From Actinocatenispora comari (GTDB taxonomy: Bacteria; Actinomycetota; Actinomycetes; Mycobacteriales; Micromonosporaceae), in NCBI RefSeq assembly GCF_017312725.1, contig NZ_BOPO01000028.1, forward strand, positions 53,811 through 117,810: 64,000 bases of DNA, read 5' to 3'. The position numbers and the translations under genes are program-made. The notes below the pieces were generated by a model that searched no databases, had not been told where the DNA came from, and worked only from the letters and a program-made list of their open reading frames with translations. Positions 18,423 to 24,399 of this stretch are shown here, piece by piece (positions within the stretch are counted from its first letter, which is position 1; every line of letters starts with the position of its first letter).

Positions 18423-18928
18423 GAGGGGCGGGGCAGGGTGTAGAGGACGAAGTGCTCGCCGCGGTGCGTGATCGGGCGCGGATCGCGCATGCCGAGCCGC
18501 TCCATCACCGCGCGGGACCGGCGGTTGTCCGGCTCGGTGAACGCGACGATCTCGTCGGCGCCGAGCTCGCCGAAGCCGACGTCCAGCCCGGCGCGGCCGA
18601 TCTCGGTGGCGTAGCCGCGCCCCCAGTACCGGGCCCGCACGATCCACCCGATCTCCAGTCGGCGGGCGCCGTCGACGTGCTGGTACGACAGGCCGCCGCG
18701 GCCGATCAGCTCGCCGCTGACCCGGTCGTACGCGAGCCACTTGTGCACGCCGTCGCGCGCCCAGCCGGCGGCCATCTCGTCCGCGACGGCCTGCGCCGCC
18801 GGCAGCCGGAGCCGCCCGAGCCACCAGATGGCGACCGGCTCGTCGGCGTGCAGCCGCCACAGGCCGACCGCATCCGCCGCGGTGATCGGCTCCAGCCGCA
18901 GCCGTTGCGTGTAGTACGTACCGACCAT
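18392..18928 (-). CDS. GNAT-family N-acetyltransferase (RimJ/RimL-like)
   Basis: 178 residues from the ATG giving MVGTYYTQRLRLEPITAADA, the normal opening of this acetyltransferase group; the frame is open 30 codons further up without family likeness. The acetyl-CoA site resembles ARYWGRGYATEIGRAGLDVGF (about residues 95-115), and the end has VAFTEPDNRRSRAVMERLGM. Members acetylate protein N-termini or small amines; the substrate cannot be given. The C-terminal 8 or so residues are encoded by the tandem repeats. It lies downstream of, and in the same direction as, the tRNA-like array, but a terminator separates them. Confidence 0.85.
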   Translation of the reverse strand: MVGTYYTQRLRLEPITAADAVGLWRLHADEPVAIWWLGRLRLPAAQAVADEMAAGWARDGVHKWLAYDRVSGELIGRGGLSYQHVDGARRLEIGWIVRARYWGRGYATEIGRAGLDVGFGELGADEIVAFTEPDNRRSRAVMERLGMRDPRPITHRGEHFVLYTLPRPSPRPSTRHSR

Positions 18929-19023
18929 CCGCCGACGGTAGCGCGCCGGGCATCGGCCGGAAACCGGATAATCCGGCACAGTCCACTGTGGATAATCGCG
19001 CTCGCTCCCGGGCGGCAAAGAGA

Positions 19024-19054
19024 GGACCCGGCGGAGTAGCCATCCGCCGGGTCC
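19024..19054 (-). terminator. Terminator of the tRNA-like array
   Basis: Perfect 12-bp stem (GGACCCGGCGGA at 19054-19043 with TCCGCCGGGTCC at 19035-19024), 7-base loop, followed by TCTCTTTG. It begins 9 bases after the anticodon 5' strand of unit 3, so transcription ends almost directly after the last half. Confidence 0.8.
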
Positions 19055-19063
19055 AATGGGATC

Positions 19064-19131
19064 GCAACTGCTCTACCGAATTGAGCTACCGGCGTGACCG
19101 CCGGGGAGGACTCGAACCTCCAACCTGCTGC
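19064..19131 (-). tRNA. Permuted tRNA-like unit 3
   Basis: The order on the minus strand is as follows. GCAGC (19131-19127) is the anticodon 3' strand, AGGTT the variable loop, and GGAGG-TTCGAGT-CCTCC (19121-19105) the T arm. CCGGCGG (19104-19098) is the 3' acceptor, and a very short link leads to ACGCCGG (19095-19089), the 5' acceptor. Then come TA, GCTC-AATTCGGTA-GAGC (19086-19070), a canonical D arm, A26, and GTTGC (19068-19064). Acceptor pairs are 6 of 7 (A1 faces G72). The anticodon stem pairs 5 of 5 with one G-U. The CCA end is not encoded. The anticodon is uncertain: GTATTGG directly before GCAGC would give a 7-base loop with U33, but this is a guess. Confidence 0.7.
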
Positions 19132-19181
19132 CCAATACCCTCGCCGACTTTGCCGCGTCGACACGTTTAAGAGCCGGATCA

Positions 19182-19290
19182 TCTTCACGACCCACGACTC
19201 TGCCATTGAGTCTACCGCCCGATGGGAAACCGTTGCGGCGCAACGGTTTCGTTGGCCGGGCGGGCCGGATTCGAACCGGCAACCTGGGTC
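19182..19290 (-). tRNA. Permuted tRNA-like unit 2, with encoded CCA
   Basis: Order on the minus strand: GACCC (19290-19286), AGGTT, T arm GCCGG-TTCGAAT-CCGGC (19280-19264), CCGCCCG (19263-19257), G73 and an encoded CCA (19255-19253). A 31-base linker follows, with a 10-bp hairpin (GAAACCGTTG/CAACGGTTTC, 19250-19226). Then come CGGGCGG (19221-19215), TA, GACTC-AATGGCA-GAGTC (19212-19196), GT, GGGTC (19193-19189) and GTGAAGA (19188-19182). Acceptor 7 of 7, anticodon stem 5 of 5. If GTGAAGA is the anticodon loop, the anticodon is GAA (Phe) with U33 and a purine at 37; joining at another point would change this. The joined halves would total 78 bases. This is the best-formed unit. Confidence 0.75.
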
Positions 19291-19363
19291 TACGTCCTGA
19301 CTCCCTCGATTCGACGCTCGACGAAATGCTGAAACTGGAGCGATAGCGTGAACGTGAGTCGGT

Positions 19364-19444
19364 CTCCGGGACTGCCTCTGCCAGTTGGGCTATCCCGTCA
19401 CGGGTGACGGGAGGAGGACTCGAACCTCCACTGTGGACCCGGAG
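19364..19444 (-). tRNA. Permuted tRNA-like unit 1
   Basis: Order on the minus strand: CTCCGGGTC (19444-19436), CACAGT, T arm GGAGG-TTCGAGT-CCTCC (19429-19413) and TCCCGTC (19412-19406). The linker ACCCGT leads to GACGGGA (19399-19393), TA, the D arm GCCC-AACTGGCAGA-GGC, A, and GTCCCGGAG (19372-19364). The acceptor pairs 7 of 7, and with the flanking A and T forms an 8-bp hairpin. The outer strands pair as CCCGGAG/CTCCGGG plus a T-T mismatch and a G-C, a 9-position helix longer than a normal anticodon stem. No 7-base loop with U33 can be placed, so an anticodon cannot be assigned. Confidence 0.65.
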
Positions 19445-19451
19445 CCTGGAA

Positions 19452-19507
19452 CGCGCAGAATCCCTGTCTGCGCGACCCTGGTTCAGGCTGAGCATCAGTC
19501 TCAGTCT
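19452..19507 (-). other. Leader hairpins ahead of tRNA-like unit 1
   Basis: Two stem-loops precede unit 1, both with 7-base loops. The first is CTGAG-ACTGATG-CTCAG (19504-19488), extended by CAG/CTG beyond an A-C mismatch. The second is CGCGCAGA-CAGGGAT-TCTGCGCG (19474-19452), a perfect 8-bp stem. They resemble anticodon arms in size but lack U33. The second hairpin ends 7 bases before the first strand of unit 1. Confidence 0.6.
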
Positions 19508-19528
19508 GCGCTCCTGTGGCGCGCGGCC

Positions 19529-19557
19529 AGCATAACCCGCGCCACCAAACCGTTCGA
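19529..19557 (-). promoter_or_regulatory. Candidate promoter of the tRNA-like array
   Basis: On the minus strand TATGCT (19534-19529) is a fair -10 hexamer; 17 bases upstream is TCGAAC (19557-19552), a weak -35. An inverted repeat TGGCGCG/CGCGCCA flanks the -10 and could be an operator. Start of transcription would be near 19522. The array could also be reached from the protein gene 130 bases upstream. The remaining bases 19558-19688 show no other feature. Confidence 0.4.
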
Positions 19558-19688
19558 GCGCATTCGCCGGTCAGCCCCACCGCCGGTCGCGCGCACGCAC
19601 CGTCGTGGCCCGGCAGCCGGCCGCGCGCAGCCGGCGACGTGGCCGGCAGCTGGCCGCGGGCATCCGCCGCCGGCCGTGGCCCCGGTCG

Positions 19689-20420
19689 TCAGCCGAACAG
19701 GTAGCCGAGCACCCGCTCGCCGACCTTGCGGTCCTCGACCTCGGTGCCGTTCGCGTCCTCGCGGGCGAACTTGACCGCCGCCTGCAGCTTCTCCACCCGG
19801 TCGATGAGCTCGTTGACCCGGCTGGCCGGCAGCGCGCCGGAGAACTTCACGGTGCGCCAGTAGCCCACGGTCACGTCCTCGTGGTACACCTCGACCTGGG
19901 CCGGGTGCTTTTCGGTCGCCTCCGCCTTGACGTGGTTGCGCGGCACCTTGCGGGTGCGCAGCGTCTGCACCGGCTCGGTGGCGAAGCAGTCCGCGGACGA
20001 GTCGTAGTTCCACGACTCGGCGGCGTCCAGCACCGGCAGCTTGCGGATGAACGTGTGCAGGTCGACCAGCTGCTTCTCCAGGAACAGCAGGTAGGTCACC
20101 GGGACCTCGGCGAGGATCGTCCGGCCGTCCACGACCACGTCGGCGCGGGCGGTGCAGTTCGCCCAGTCCTTGGTCGCGGTCACGTCGAACAGCTTGGTGA
20201 GGATCCGCGACGTCTCGCGGATGACCTCCTCGGCCTTCACCTGAACCCGGGTGGACTCCGGTGGCAGTCGCTCGCCCTCCTCGTCCTTCGGCTGGTACGT
20301 CCGGGAGATGCCGGACAGCGCCGCCTGCTTCTGCAGGGTGTGGTGGCTCGCCGTCAGTTCGGCGAACGAGCGGCTCTTGACGCCCTTCTCCACGGCGATG
20401 ATCTGGTTCAGCTTTGCCAT
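19689..20420 (-). CDS. Unrecognised 243-residue protein upstream of the tRNA-like array
   Basis: Soluble-looking protein starting MAKLNQIIAVEKGVKSRSF. The first 80 residues look helical and charged (ELTASHHTLQKQAAL, QVKAEEVIRETSRILTKLFDV). The middle has DVVVDGRTILAEVPVTYLLFLEKQLVDLHTFIRKLP and a Trp/Tyr-rich segment, and the end has PASRVNELIDRVEKLQAAVKFARED. There is no signal peptide, membrane segment, P-loop or nuclease motif I can name. I recall similar uncharacterised proteins in Streptomyces but cannot assign a family with confidence. It is transcribed toward the tRNA-like array, 155 bases or so upstream of it, with no clear terminator between, so a shared transcript and function are possible. 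Confidence 0.85.
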   Translation of the reverse strand: MAKLNQIIAVEKGVKSRSFAELTASHHTLQKQAALSGISRTYQPKDEEGERLPPESTRVQVKAEEVIRETSRILTKLFDVTATKDWANCTARADVVVDGRTILAEVPVTYLLFLEKQLVDLHTFIRKLPVLDAAESWNYDSSADCFATEPVQTLRTRKVPRNHVKAEATEKHPAQVEVYHEDVTVGYWRTVKFSGALPASRVNELIDRVEKLQAAVKFAREDANGTEVEDRKVGERVLGYLFG

Positions 20421-20630
20421 CGTGTCTGCTTTCGTCGTTGAATTCCGTCCGGTCGTCGGCAGCGACGGGGATGGGTGATTCGCCGCCGGAGGCTACCTTT
20501 CGCAGGCAACCGACCGGCACCCGATTTCGGCCCCGGCGGGTCCCGCGGACCGCCGGGATCGCCGCCGCGCGGTGGGCGCCGGTTCGCCGGGCGGGCCGAA
20601 ACGTCGGAGTGCCGCAGTAGCCTCGGCCGT

Positions 20631-21473
20631 ATGACCGGGACGGGTCGACGCGGGGCAACCAGCGGCGCCTGGTCCGCGCCCGCCGCGGCCAGCGCGGCCG
20701 AGTGGTCGGCGCCGACCGGCCGCACCTGGTACCGGCCGGCACCGCCGCCCGCCGACCTCACCGGTGGCCTGGCGGTCGGCTGGACCGCGCGGATGGCCGG
20801 GCGGTACCGGCTGGTCCCGGACGGTGCGGTCGAGCTGCTGTGGCTCGACACCGGCGCGCTGTGGGTCTGCGGTCCGGAAACCGCCGCCTGGCAGACCGAG
20901 CTGCCGGCGCCGGTCGAGGCGGTCGGGGTGCGGTTCCGGCCCGGGCAGGCGGCGTCCGCGCTGCGGATCGACGTGGCGCAGCTGCGCGACCGGCGGGTGC
21001 CGGTGGACGACCTGCTCGGCTCCCGGTTCGCGCGGCGGCTCACCGACCGGCTCGCCACCGCGCGCGATCCGGCCGCCCGGCTCGGCATCCTGCACGGCAC
21101 GGCCCGCGGCTGGCTGACCGGGGCGGCCGAGCCGGACCCGGTCGCCGGTACCGTCGCCGGGCTGCTCACCGCCGACCCGGCCACCGCCGTGGCCGACCTG
21201 GCCGCGGAGACCGGTCGCAGCGGCCGGCAGCTGCACCGGCGGTGCCAGGCCGCCTTCGGGTACGGGCCGGCCACGCTGCGCCGGATCCTGCGGTTGCAGC
21301 GGTTCCTGGCGCTGGCCCGGCGCACCGACGCCGGACTCGCCACGCTGGCGGTCCTCGCCGGGTACGCCGATCAGCCGCACCTGTCCCGGGACTGCCGGCA
21401 GATCGCCGGCGTCAGCCCCGCCGTACTGGTCGGGGCCCGGCCCGCGCCGCTCGCGCCGGCGGGCCGGGCGTGA
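20631..21473 (+). CDS. AraC-family transcriptional regulator
   Basis: 280 residues from the ATG giving MTGTGRRGAT; the open frame upstream is unrelated in composition. The N-terminal part resembles the sensor domain of regulators with a PGGTVELLWLD-like segment (here RYRLVPDGAVELLWLDTGALWVCGPET). The C-terminal third is a double helix-turn-helix: AVADLAAETGRSGRQLHRRCQAAFGYGPATLRRILRLQRFL and ATLAVLAGYADQPHLSRDCRQIAGVSPA. Effector unknown. The downstream TIGR03086-type gene starts 46 bases on, so it may be a target or partner. Confidence 0.88.
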   Translation: MTGTGRRGATSGAWSAPAAASAAEWSAPTGRTWYRPAPPPADLTGGLAVGWTARMAGRYRLVPDGAVELLWLDTGALWVCGPETAAWQTELPAPVEAVGVRFRPGQAASALRIDVAQLRDRRVPVDDLLGSRFARRLTDRLATARDPAARLGILHGTARGWLTGAAEPDPVAGTVAGLLTADPATAVADLAAETGRSGRQLHRRCQAAFGYGPATLRRILRLQRFLALARRTDAGLATLAVLAGYADQPHLSRDCRQIAGVSPAVLVGARPAPLAPAGRA

Positions 21474-21519
21474 CCGATTCGTACACGACGGGTCGGGTGA
21501 GACGGCGCACGATGAGGGC

Positions 21520-22074
21520 ATGAGTGAGATCGCACAACGGCACCAGAAGCTCGCCGCCGAGTTCGACCGGCGGGTGGTCGCGGTGCCGGACACCGCGTGG
21601 GACAACGCATCGCCGTGCGCCGGCTGGACGGCGCGGGACGTGCTCCGGCACGTACTGGAGACCTCGTACCGGGACATGCCGGCGCAGGTCGGGCTGACCG
21701 TGACGATCGGGTCGGTGGACGACGACCCGGTCGGCGCCTGGCGCGGTGCCCGGGACCAGCTGCAGGAGATCCTGGCCGACCCGGCGCGCGCCGGGCTGGA
21801 GTACGACGGGATGTTCGGGCGCACCTCGTTGGCGCAGACCATCGGCGGCTTCTGCCTGTTCGACCTGCTGATTCACGGCTGGGACATCGCCCGCGCGACC
21901 GGCGGCGACGAGACGTTGCCGGCCGACGAGGTGCACTCCACCTACCAGCAGGCGGTCGGGATGGGCGACATGCTGCGCACCGACGGCGTGTGCGGCCCGG
22001 CCGTACCGGTGCCGTCGGACGCCCCGGAGCAGGACCGGCTGCTCGGCCTGCTCGGCCGCGACCCTCGGCGCTGA
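21520..22074 (+). CDS. TIGR03086-type metal-binding protein (DinB/mycothiol-dependent fold)
   Basis: 184 residues. The sequence CAGWTARDVLRHVLETSYRDMP matches the region of the four-helix DinB/maleylpyruvate-isomerase-like family where the first metal-binding His lies; a second likely ligand is in LFDLLIHGWDIARATG. Members often use mycothiol as cofactor or are of unknown function. The likely start is the ATG giving MSEIAQRHQKLAAEFDRRV. It is probably cotranscribed with the AraC-type gene. Confidence 0.8.
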   Translation: MSEIAQRHQKLAAEFDRRVVAVPDTAWDNASPCAGWTARDVLRHVLETSYRDMPAQVGLTVTIGSVDDDPVGAWRGARDQLQEILADPARAGLEYDGMFGRTSLAQTIGGFCLFDLLIHGWDIARATGGDETLPADEVHSTYQQAVGMGDMLRTDGVCGPAVPVPSDAPEQDRLLGLLGRDPRR

Positions 22075-22161
22075 CCGACCCCCGCGTCGAGCCCGGCGCG
22101 GTCCGTCGGAAAGCGCTTGCCGCTCCGGTGGACACCGTGATCAACGGCGGGGCGGCGCGGG

Positions 22162-23685
22162 TCAGTCGGCGGTGCGGCGGGCGTCGATCACGCCGGTCAG
22201 GTAGCTCTGCACCAGGTCGGTGACGATCTGCTGGATCGTGGCGTTGGCGCTCGGCGCCTTCCCGTCGGTGCGGCCGACGACCACGTAGAGCAGGTAGTGG
22301 CCGTACGGCTGGAGGGTGAAGGCGGTCGGCGACTTCGCCAGCTTGGTCGCCCCCGGCGCGGACAGCGCAGTGAGCGCGCCGTCGCCCGCCTTGCCCAGGT
22401 CCTTGATCTTGTCGGTGGCCGCCTGCGCGCCGTCCGAGTCGGCCAGGTTGGCGATCCCGACGGTCGCCACGTAACCCTTGGCCGGCGCGGCGACCGTCGC
22501 CCGGACCACCTGGTCGCACTTGTACTGCGCGAGCACGCCACCGACCTGCCCGCGCGCGGCCTTGGCGCAGTTGGTCAGCGGCTCGTCCCGGGCGAGGACG
22601 TGGTAGACGGCGTCCCGGCCCGGATCGGGGTGCAGGTCGTCGGCGCCGAAGACCTCCTTGACGGTCAGCGGCGCCGGATCGGTGACCCGCGCACTGACGT
22701 CGATCGGTGACTTCTCCGGCGTGGGGCTGCCGGTCGGCGACTGCGCCCGGGCCGACTGGCTGGTCGACGGCTTGTCCGTCGGGCTGCGCCGCACCAGCGC
22801 ATACGACCCGGCGAGCAGCCCGGCCAGCACCACCACGGCGACGATGCCGGCCAGTACCTTCGGCCACAGCCGTGGTCCGCGCTCCGGCGGCGGCCCGACC
22901 GTGACCGGGGGCGGCACGACCGGCGGCGCGCCGCCGGACTGCTGGTACCGGTCGTCCTGCGGTGCGCCGGGCTGCCACCCGGCCGACTGCGCGAACGGGT
23001 CGGGCGCACCCCGCCCGGGCGGCGCGAACCCGGCATCGCCGGTACCGCCGGGCCCAGACGGCGCGAACCCGGTACCGCCGGGCCCAGGCGGCGTGAACCC
23101 GGTGCCGGGCGGCGGTGCGAAGCCGCCACCCGCCGACCCGCCGCCTGCGAAGCCGCCGTCACCCACGGACCCGCTGCCTGTGAAGCCGGCACCCGCCGGC
23201 CCGCTGCCTGCGAAGCCGCCGCCACCCGCCGACCTGCCGCCCGGAACGCCCGCGGGGTTGCCGGCGTTCGGGCCGCCCGCGAACCCCCCGGTGCCGGGGC
23301 CGGGTGCGGTTCCGAAGCCCAGTGCGGCGGAAGCGCCGAAGCCGGCGCCGGTGATGGGCCCGGAATGCTGGCCGGCGGCTGGCCCGACGGCTGGCCCGGT
23401 GCCGGGGCCGGGGGCGGTTCCGGACGCGGGTCCGAATCCCGAGCCCGGCGCGGATCCGGAGCCCGGTCCGGCGGAGGGCCCGAAGCCAGGGGCGGCCGCG
23501 GTGCCGAAGCTCGGGGCGGCGTCGCCGAAACCCGGCGGCGGGACGAACGGCGGCGCGGCCGGCGGCGGTGGAGCCGACGACTGCGTGGTGGGTTGCTCGT
23601 CGGCCGGCCCCGGCCTGCCGGCACCGTTCGGGCCGTCGGGGAAGCGCTCGGGGCCACCCGGATACCGTGGGTCCCGGTGCGTCAT
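22162..23685 (-). CDS. Membrane protein with a long Pro/Gly-rich N-terminus
   Basis: 507 residues from the ATG giving MTHRDPRYPGGPERF; an in-frame TTG 6 codons earlier is less likely. Residues 1-270 are low complexity with repeated PGFG, GSAGGGF, GTGFTPPGPG and GGFAGSGP units, then one membrane segment (LWPKVLAGIVAVVVLAGLLAGSYALV). The extracytoplasmic part (about 210 residues) has two or three Cys and repeated short Val/Ala/Asp patterns, ending in IQQIVTDLVQSYLTGVIDARR. This is the layout of many actinobacterial surface proteins with a proline-rich cytoplasmic arm. Function unknown. Repeats of roughly 30 and 42 bases in the N-terminal region suggest length variation between strains. Confidence 0.8.
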   Translation of the reverse strand: MTHRDPRYPGGPERFPDGPNGAGRPGPADEQPTTQSSAPPPPAAPPFVPPPGFGDAAPSFGTAAAPGFGPSAGPGSGSAPGSGFGPASGTAPGPGTGPAVGPAAGQHSGPITGAGFGASAALGFGTAPGPGTGGFAGGPNAGNPAGVPGGRSAGGGGFAGSGPAGAGFTGSGSVGDGGFAGGGSAGGGFAPPPGTGFTPPGPGGTGFAPSGPGGTGDAGFAPPGRGAPDPFAQSAGWQPGAPQDDRYQQSGGAPPVVPPPVTVGPPPERGPRLWPKVLAGIVAVVVLAGLLAGSYALVRRSPTDKPSTSQSARAQSPTGSPTPEKSPIDVSARVTDPAPLTVKEVFGADDLHPDPGRDAVYHVLARDEPLTNCAKAARGQVGGVLAQYKCDQVVRATVAAPAKGYVATVGIANLADSDGAQAATDKIKDLGKAGDGALTALSAPGATKLAKSPTAFTLQPYGHYLLYVVVGRTDGKAPSANATIQQIVTDLVQSYLTGVIDARRTAD

Positions 23686-23723
23686 GCGCGCCAGCGTACC
23701 CAACCTTTTCGAGGGGACCAGCC

Positions 23724-24332
23724 GTGCCGAACGACCACTACTTCTCCGCGGATCCGGCCGCGCCGGCGACCCGGGTACAGGTGTCGTTCACGGCGGCCGG
23801 CCGGGAGCTGGAACTAACCGCCTCCGCCGGCGTGTTCTCCGCGTCCCGGCTGGATCCGGGCACCGCGGTGCTGCTGCGCAAGGCGCCGTTGCCGCGCCGC
23901 GCCGGCACCCTGCTCGACCTGGGCTGCGGGTACGGGCCGATCGCGGCGACGCTCGCGGTCAGCGCGCCGGAGGCCACCGTGTACGCGGTGGACGTCAACA
24001 GCCGCGCGCTGGAGCTGGTGCGGGAGAACGCGGCGCGCATCGGTGCCGCCGACCGGGTCGTACCGGCGACGCCCGAGCAGGTCCCGGCCGACGTCCGGTT
24101 CGACGAGATCTGGTCGAACCCGCCGATCCGGATCGGCAAGCCGGCGCTGCACGAGCTGCTGCAGACCTGGCTGCCGCGGCTCGCGCCCGGCGGGGTCGCC
24201 TGGCTGGTCGTGTCGCGCAACCTCGGCGCGGACTCGCTGGCCGGCTGGCTGACCGAGCGCGGCTACGCCGTCGACCGGCACGCCAGCCAGAAGGGGTACC
24301 GGGTGCTCAGCGTCACTCGCGACACCGACTGA
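23724..24332 (+). CDS. Class I SAM-dependent methyltransferase (RsmC-like)
   Basis: 202 residues from a GTG with GAGGGGA upstream. Motif I is LLDLGCGYGPIAATLA (about residues 69-84), and motif IV is IWSNPPIRIGK with the NPP signature of N-methyltransferases acting on rRNA guanine or similar. The starting region HYFSADPAAPATR matches small RsmC/RsmD-like proteins that methylate 16S rRNA. The substrate is inferred only from this family likeness. It is divergent from the membrane protein gene, with only 38 bases between starts. Confidence 0.85.
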   Translation: MPNDHYFSADPAAPATRVQVSFTAAGRELELTASAGVFSASRLDPGTAVLLRKAPLPRRAGTLLDLGCGYGPIAATLAVSAPEATVYAVDVNSRALELVRENAARIGAADRVVPATPEQVPADVRFDEIWSNPPIRIGKPALHELLQTWLPRLAPGGVAWLVVSRNLGADSLAGWLTERGYAVDRHASQKGYRVLSVTRDTD

Positions 24333-24399
24333 CGGCGGCCGCCGGCCGGGCCGAATTGGGTTCGCGTTCCGGCCGGCGGGCCGGCAGACTCCGGTAGCC

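Larger units (their letters stand above)
19021..19522 (-). ncRNA. Array of three permuted tRNA-like units
   Basis: Read on the minus strand, this 500-base stretch has leader hairpins and then three units. In each unit a T arm and 3' acceptor strand come before a 5' acceptor strand and D arm, and the anticodon strands are at the outer ends. Stems pair only in this permuted order: acceptors GACGGGA/TCCCGTC, CGGGCGG/CCGCCCG, ACGCCGG/CCGGCGG (one mismatch); anticodon stems GGGTC/GACCC and GTTGC/GCAGC. Pairing each 5' half with the next T arm instead, as in ordinary genes with insertions, gives no stem. T loops (TTCGAGT, TTCGAAT) and D loops with GG are canonical. Intervals of 63-70 bases lie between units. 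A 12-bp terminator hairpin ends it. No conventional tRNA can be drawn. Processing and function are unknown. Confidence 0.8.

Noticed and set aside
19141..19363. Group I intron pieces between the tRNA halves
   Set aside because: The intervals are only about 70 bases and show none of the conserved P, Q, R or S elements.
19481..19504. Hammerhead-like CTGATG followed by GAAC in the array leader
   Set aside because: Stem II cannot form with a reasonable loop and no cleavage triplet is in place.
19021..19522. Ordinary tRNA genes with large insertions, reading each D arm with the next T arm
   Set aside because: GACGGGA does not pair with CCGCCCG, and CGGGCGG does not pair with CCGGCGG; anticodon strands (GTCCC with GACCC, GGGTC with GCAGC) also fail. 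The permuted pairing works for all three.
22707..23657. Alternative frames in the proline/glycine-rich region
   Set aside because: All three frames are open because of composition; only the minus-strand frame with a membrane segment makes a sensible protein.
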